From NCBI GenBank assembly GCA_048213135.1, contig PS015009.1:248001-312000 (forward strand): a DNA stretch of 64,000 nt, read 5' to 3'. Shown in pieces: positions 61,511 through 64,000 of the stretch. The first letter of the stretch is position 1, and the number at the start of each line of letters is the position of its first letter. The position numbers were made by a program, and so were the translations under genes. This DNA is from Reclinomonas americana ATCC 50394. Its lineage: Eukaryota; Jakobida; Jakobea; Jakobida. Under the pieces are notes generated by a model that searched no databases, was not told where the DNA came from, and worked only from the letters and a program-made list of their open reading frames with translations.

Positions 61511-62752
61511 ATGCAAGTGACCATCATTGGCGGTGGCGTTATCGGCCTCAGCAGCGCTTATTACTTACAACAGGAAGGATATACGGTTACCGTGATCGAA
61601 CGCGGTGATATTACCGACGGCTGTTCTTTCGGTAATATGGGATATATGTCGCCCAGCCATTTTGTTCCGCTGGCTTCGCCGGGCATCATAGCCGAAGGTG
61701 TTAAATATATGCTCAGCAGCAGCAGCCCGTTCTATATCAAACCCAGGCTGAATATGGACCTGATCCGCTGGGCATGGCATTTCTGGAAAAACAGCAATGC
61801 CAAAACCGCTGCCCGCAACGCCCCACATCTCAACAATATACTGCAACTAAGCCGACACCTGGTCAATGATATGCGTTCTGCGATCGGTGATACTTTTTTG
61901 ATGGAAGAGATCGGTTGCCTGATGATGTGCAAACAGGAAAAAACATTGGAACACGAATTTCACCTGGCAGATGATGCCGAACAATTCGGCCTGAAAGTGG
62001 AACGCCTGCGTAAAGCGGAAGTACAGGCCCTGGAACCCGACGTGGAACTGAATGTGGCAGGCGCAGTATTATTTAAAGATGATTGTCATTTTCACCCGGG
62101 TAAAATGATGACCGCGTTAAAAAATTACCTTACCGAAAAAGGCGTGCAGTTTCAACTCCATACTACCGTAACGGGCTTTGAAAAATCGGCCAACAGGATA
62201 AATGCTGTGATCACCGACAAGGGAAAATTCAACTGCGACAAACTGGTACTGGCCGCGGGAAGCTGGCTGCCTGTACTGTCGAAGATGATGGGCATACACC
62301 TGCTGCTGCAGGCAGGCAAAGGTTACAGCCACACGTATCAAAACGTGGAAAAAAACATACGTTATCCCGCCATACTGGTGGATGGCCGTTGCGCCATCAC
62401 ACCCTGGGGGCATATGCTTCGCATTGGCGGCACTATGGAACTGAGCGGCATCAATAACAAAGTACTGATCAAAAGAATGCAGGGCATTTATGATTCGGCG
62501 AAAGATTTTTATCCCGGCCTGCAAATTGATTTCCCTCCTGCTGATAAGATCTGGAACGGGTTGAGACCGGTTACTCCTGATGGACTGCCTTATATCGGTA
62601 AACACTCCTCACTTGACAACCTGGTGATTGCAGGCGGACATGCCATGCTGGGTATTTCGCAGGGAACGGGTACGGGCAAACTGGTAACGGAGATCATACA
62701 GCGAAATGATACCAGCATTAATATCAGTGCTTTTGGAGTGGAACGGTTTTGA
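61511..62752 (+). CDS. FAD-dependent D-amino-acid dehydrogenase, probable D-hydroxyproline dehydrogenase
   Basis: DadA/DAO-fold flavoprotein of 413 residues. The FAD-binding GGGVIGLSSAYYLQQEGYTVTVIE (about 6-29) is at the N-terminus, DKLVLAAGSWLP is in the middle, and GLRPVTPDGLPYIG and GHAMLGISQGTGTGKLV form the C-terminal FAD contacts. In this context it would oxidise cis-4-hydroxy-D-proline to pyrroline-4-hydroxy-2-carboxylate, passing electrons to the respiratory chain. It is a single polypeptide, unlike the three-subunit enzyme of some Proteobacteria. It lies 13 bp after the GH3 gene, at the end of the transcript. Confidence 0.9.
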   Translation: MQVTIIGGGVIGLSSAYYLQQEGYTVTVIERGDITDGCSFGNMGYMSPSHFVPLASPGIIAEGVKYMLSSSSPFYIKPRLNMDLIRWAWHFWKNSNAKTAARNAPHLNNILQLSRHLVNDMRSAIGDTFLMEEIGCLMMCKQEKTLEHEFHLADDAEQFGLKVERLRKAEVQALEPDVELNVAGAVLFKDDCHFHPGKMMTALKNYLTEKGVQFQLHTTVTGFEKSANRINAVITDKGKFNCDKLVLAAGSWLPVLSKMMGIHLLLQAGKGYSHTYQNVEKNIRYPAILVDGRCAITPWGHMLRIGGTMELSGINNKVLIKRMQGIYDSAKDFYPGLQIDFPPADKIWNGLRPVTPDGLPYIGKHSSLDNLVIAGGHAMLGISQGTGTGKLVTEIIQRNDTSINISAFGVERF

Positions 62753-62759
62753 TGTTGTT

Positions 62760-64000
62760 TCACCACAAAGAACGAGAGAACGCAAAGATTACGCAATGAT
62801 TTTTCTTAAAAAAGAAGGCCCCGGAAAATTCCGGGGCCTTCTTTTTTAATTTTGAATTTTTACTTTTTAATTCTTCCTCACCGTATCCACAGCCGGCTTT
62901 TTTTTTCTTCAGCAGGTTATCGAAAATTCCTTTTACCGCATCTGCGGGTTTGGGTACGGCCGGCTTATTGGTACCGGTGCTGTCTTTTACAGTCGCCGTA
63001 TCTTTCTGTTGTTTTATTTTTTTAGCCAGCTCTTCTTTCGCCTGCTGCAGTAATTTGTCCTTCATATTTTTCACCGTATCGGTCAGCATTTTTTTAGCGC
63101 TGTCGATCTTTGCCTGGGCAAAGTCCTTCACCTGGTCCTTTAACTGGTCGGCGATATTTTGTCCCGTTCTGTTGAGGTCTGCCTTCACAGTAGGATTGGT
63201 AAAACTACCACCGAGTTTCAGCACAAAATTCACGGTCTCCCCTACTTTCAGCGGGATGCCTTTATTGTTCACCGCCTGTGCCAGGTTATCCACCAGCTGG
63301 TTACCCTGCGATCCCATCAGCGCACGGGGCACTTTCATATTGATCACATAATCGAGACTCTGGTCAAAACCCTGCAGGCCACCGATCTCCATGCTGATGT
63401 CTTTTACTTTCAGCGTAAAAGGTTTCACCAGTAATTTGCCATTCGAGAATTCAAAATAGCTCTTTACATCTTTCAGTGAAATATCTTTCAACGCGGCCAC
63501 ATTCAATGTGCTGGCTATTTTATCGAGTGGCGCGAAACGACTTAGGAATCCTTCAATAAGTAACAGATTTCCGCTGCCCGATAGGGTCGACAGGTCGAGG
63601 TTCATACCTTCGCCCAGGCGGCCATTGGCGGAAAGTGATGAAGTCAGTTTACCGGCCAGGAATTTACCGATCGGCATCAGGCTCTGCATCGAATTAAAGG
63701 CGTAAAAAGTTTTGCGGATGTCCACGCCTGTTACATCATATTTTAGCGCCACGGCTGGCGTAACCTTATTTTCTTTAGTACTGTACGATCCGTTGATGAC
63801 CATATTACCATCCAGTGCATTGCCTTTCACATTGGTGAAAACAATGCCCTGGTCGGCCAGTTTGAGGTTTCCTTCCAGGTTACGGATGTCCAATTGATCA
63901 TACAACAACTGGCCCACTTTCGCATCCAGCGACACCTGCAGGTTGGCCGGCACTACAAAGGGAGCACTTCCGGAAGTGGCGCTTACGCCACCCGAAGGTG
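62760..64000 (-). CDS. AsmA-like protein, C-terminal part (cut by right edge, probable frameshift at its end)
   Basis: The frame is open from the right edge, so the start lies outside; about 410 codons are visible. The C-terminal AsmA-like region (beta-rich, LSGSGNLLLIEGFLSRFAPLDKIASTLN, LQGFDQSLDYVINMKVPRALMG) is followed by a lysine- and alanine-rich helical tail. These proteins act in envelope biogenesis and lipid transport. After LLKKKK a run of nine A (minus strand, 62898-62906) is followed by sequence that runs through a terminator and a repeat to a stop at 62760. One A fewer would give PAVDTVRKN and a stop at 62867-62869, just before the terminator. The end as read is therefore probably wrong or slippage-dependent. 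Confidence 0.85.
   Translation of the reverse strand, partial: PSGGVSATSGSAPFVVPANLQVSLDAKVGQLLYDQLDIRNLEGNLKLADQGIVFTNVKGNALDGNMVINGSYSTKENKVTPAVALKYDVTGVDIRKTFYAFNSMQSLMPIGKFLAGKLTSSLSANGRLGEGMNLDLSTLSGSGNLLLIEGFLSRFAPLDKIASTLNVAALKDISLKDVKSYFEFSNGKLLVKPFTLKVKDISMEIGGLQGFDQSLDYVINMKVPRALMGSQGNQLVDNLAQAVNNKGIPLKVGETVNFVLKLGGSFTNPTVKADLNRTGQNIADQLKDQVKDFAQAKIDSAKKMLTDTVKNMKDKLLQQAKEELAKKIKQQKDTATVKDSTGTNKPAVPKPADAVKGIFDNLLKKKKAGCGYGEEELKSKNSKLKKKAPEFSGAFFFKKNHCVIFAFSRSLW
62811..62848. terminator. Bidirectional terminator between the dehydrogenase and AsmA-like genes
   Basis: Perfect stem AGAAGGCCCCGG/CCGGGGCCTTCT with A runs on the left and T runs on the right, so it works for both converging genes. 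Confidence 0.93.

Overview
The window is a chromosomal segment of a Bacteroidota bacterium, most likely from the Chitinophagales/Sphingobacteriia side of the phylum. I infer this from type IX secretion (T9SS) sorting domains, TAnnTTTG-type -7 promoter boxes with TTTG -33 elements, the general lack of strong Shine-Dalgarno sequences, and families such as DUF4476, DUF4136, LemA/TPM and SusD-free carbohydrate enzymes. I cannot name a genus. Most genes are ordinary housekeeping or secreted-protein genes. Both edges cut through a gene: an alpha/beta-hydrolase-like protein on the left and an AsmA-like protein on the right.

Layout. 1-5.6 kb (minus strand): hydrolase-like fragment, ffh, sucA and a PqiA-like membrane protein. 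5.7-16.3 kb (plus): rpsT, a T9SS endonuclease I, an M14 peptidase, then small secreted, membrane and enzyme genes. 16.5-17.7 kb: rpsF-rpsR-rplI. 17.8-22.8 kb (minus): thrA-thrB-thrC behind a promoter, a threonine-rich leader peptide and an attenuator. 23-27.3 kb: an RRM protein, an MFS transporter, DUF1415, an AraC regulator and two related small exported proteins. 27.3-33.1 kb (minus): a complete rRNA operon, 16S-tRNAIle-tRNAAla-23S-5S, with three tandem promoters. 33.6-41.4 kb (minus): a LytTR regulator, a 1553-residue T9SS surface protein, truA and a DUF4476 protein. 41.6-49.3 kb: M1 aminopeptidase, a TPM/LemA operon, and gap-pgk. 49.4-52.4 kb: tyrosinase lipoprotein, tRNA-Glu, a REP-like palindrome array and a DUF4136 lipoprotein. 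52.6-62.8 kb: a trans-4-hydroxyproline catabolic region. 62.8-64 kb: AsmA-like protein.

How genes work together. The hydroxyproline region holds the four expected enzymes: epimerase, D-hydroxyproline dehydrogenase, a DHDPS-family deaminase and 2-oxoglutarate-semialdehyde dehydrogenase. They are interleaved with an exported GH3 glycosidase and an exported DUF885 peptidase-like protein, which suggests use of hydroxyproline-rich glycoproteins. The product, 2-oxoglutarate, would enter the TCA cycle at the step catalysed by the sucA product. The thr operon carries everything from aspartate to threonine except aspartate-semialdehyde dehydrogenase.

The most unusual features are non-coding. (1) A classical threonine attenuator: a 30-residue leader with eight consecutive Thr codons and mutually exclusive stems. 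(2) Many intergenic arrays of degenerate words with strict 8-bp (AATnTGCn) or 7-bp periodicity, found at gene ends, before start codons and in both rRNA spacer intervals around the tRNA genes. (3) A REP-like palindrome array beside tRNA-Glu. (4) A duplicated terminator-repeat cassette whose copies differ by one heptamer.
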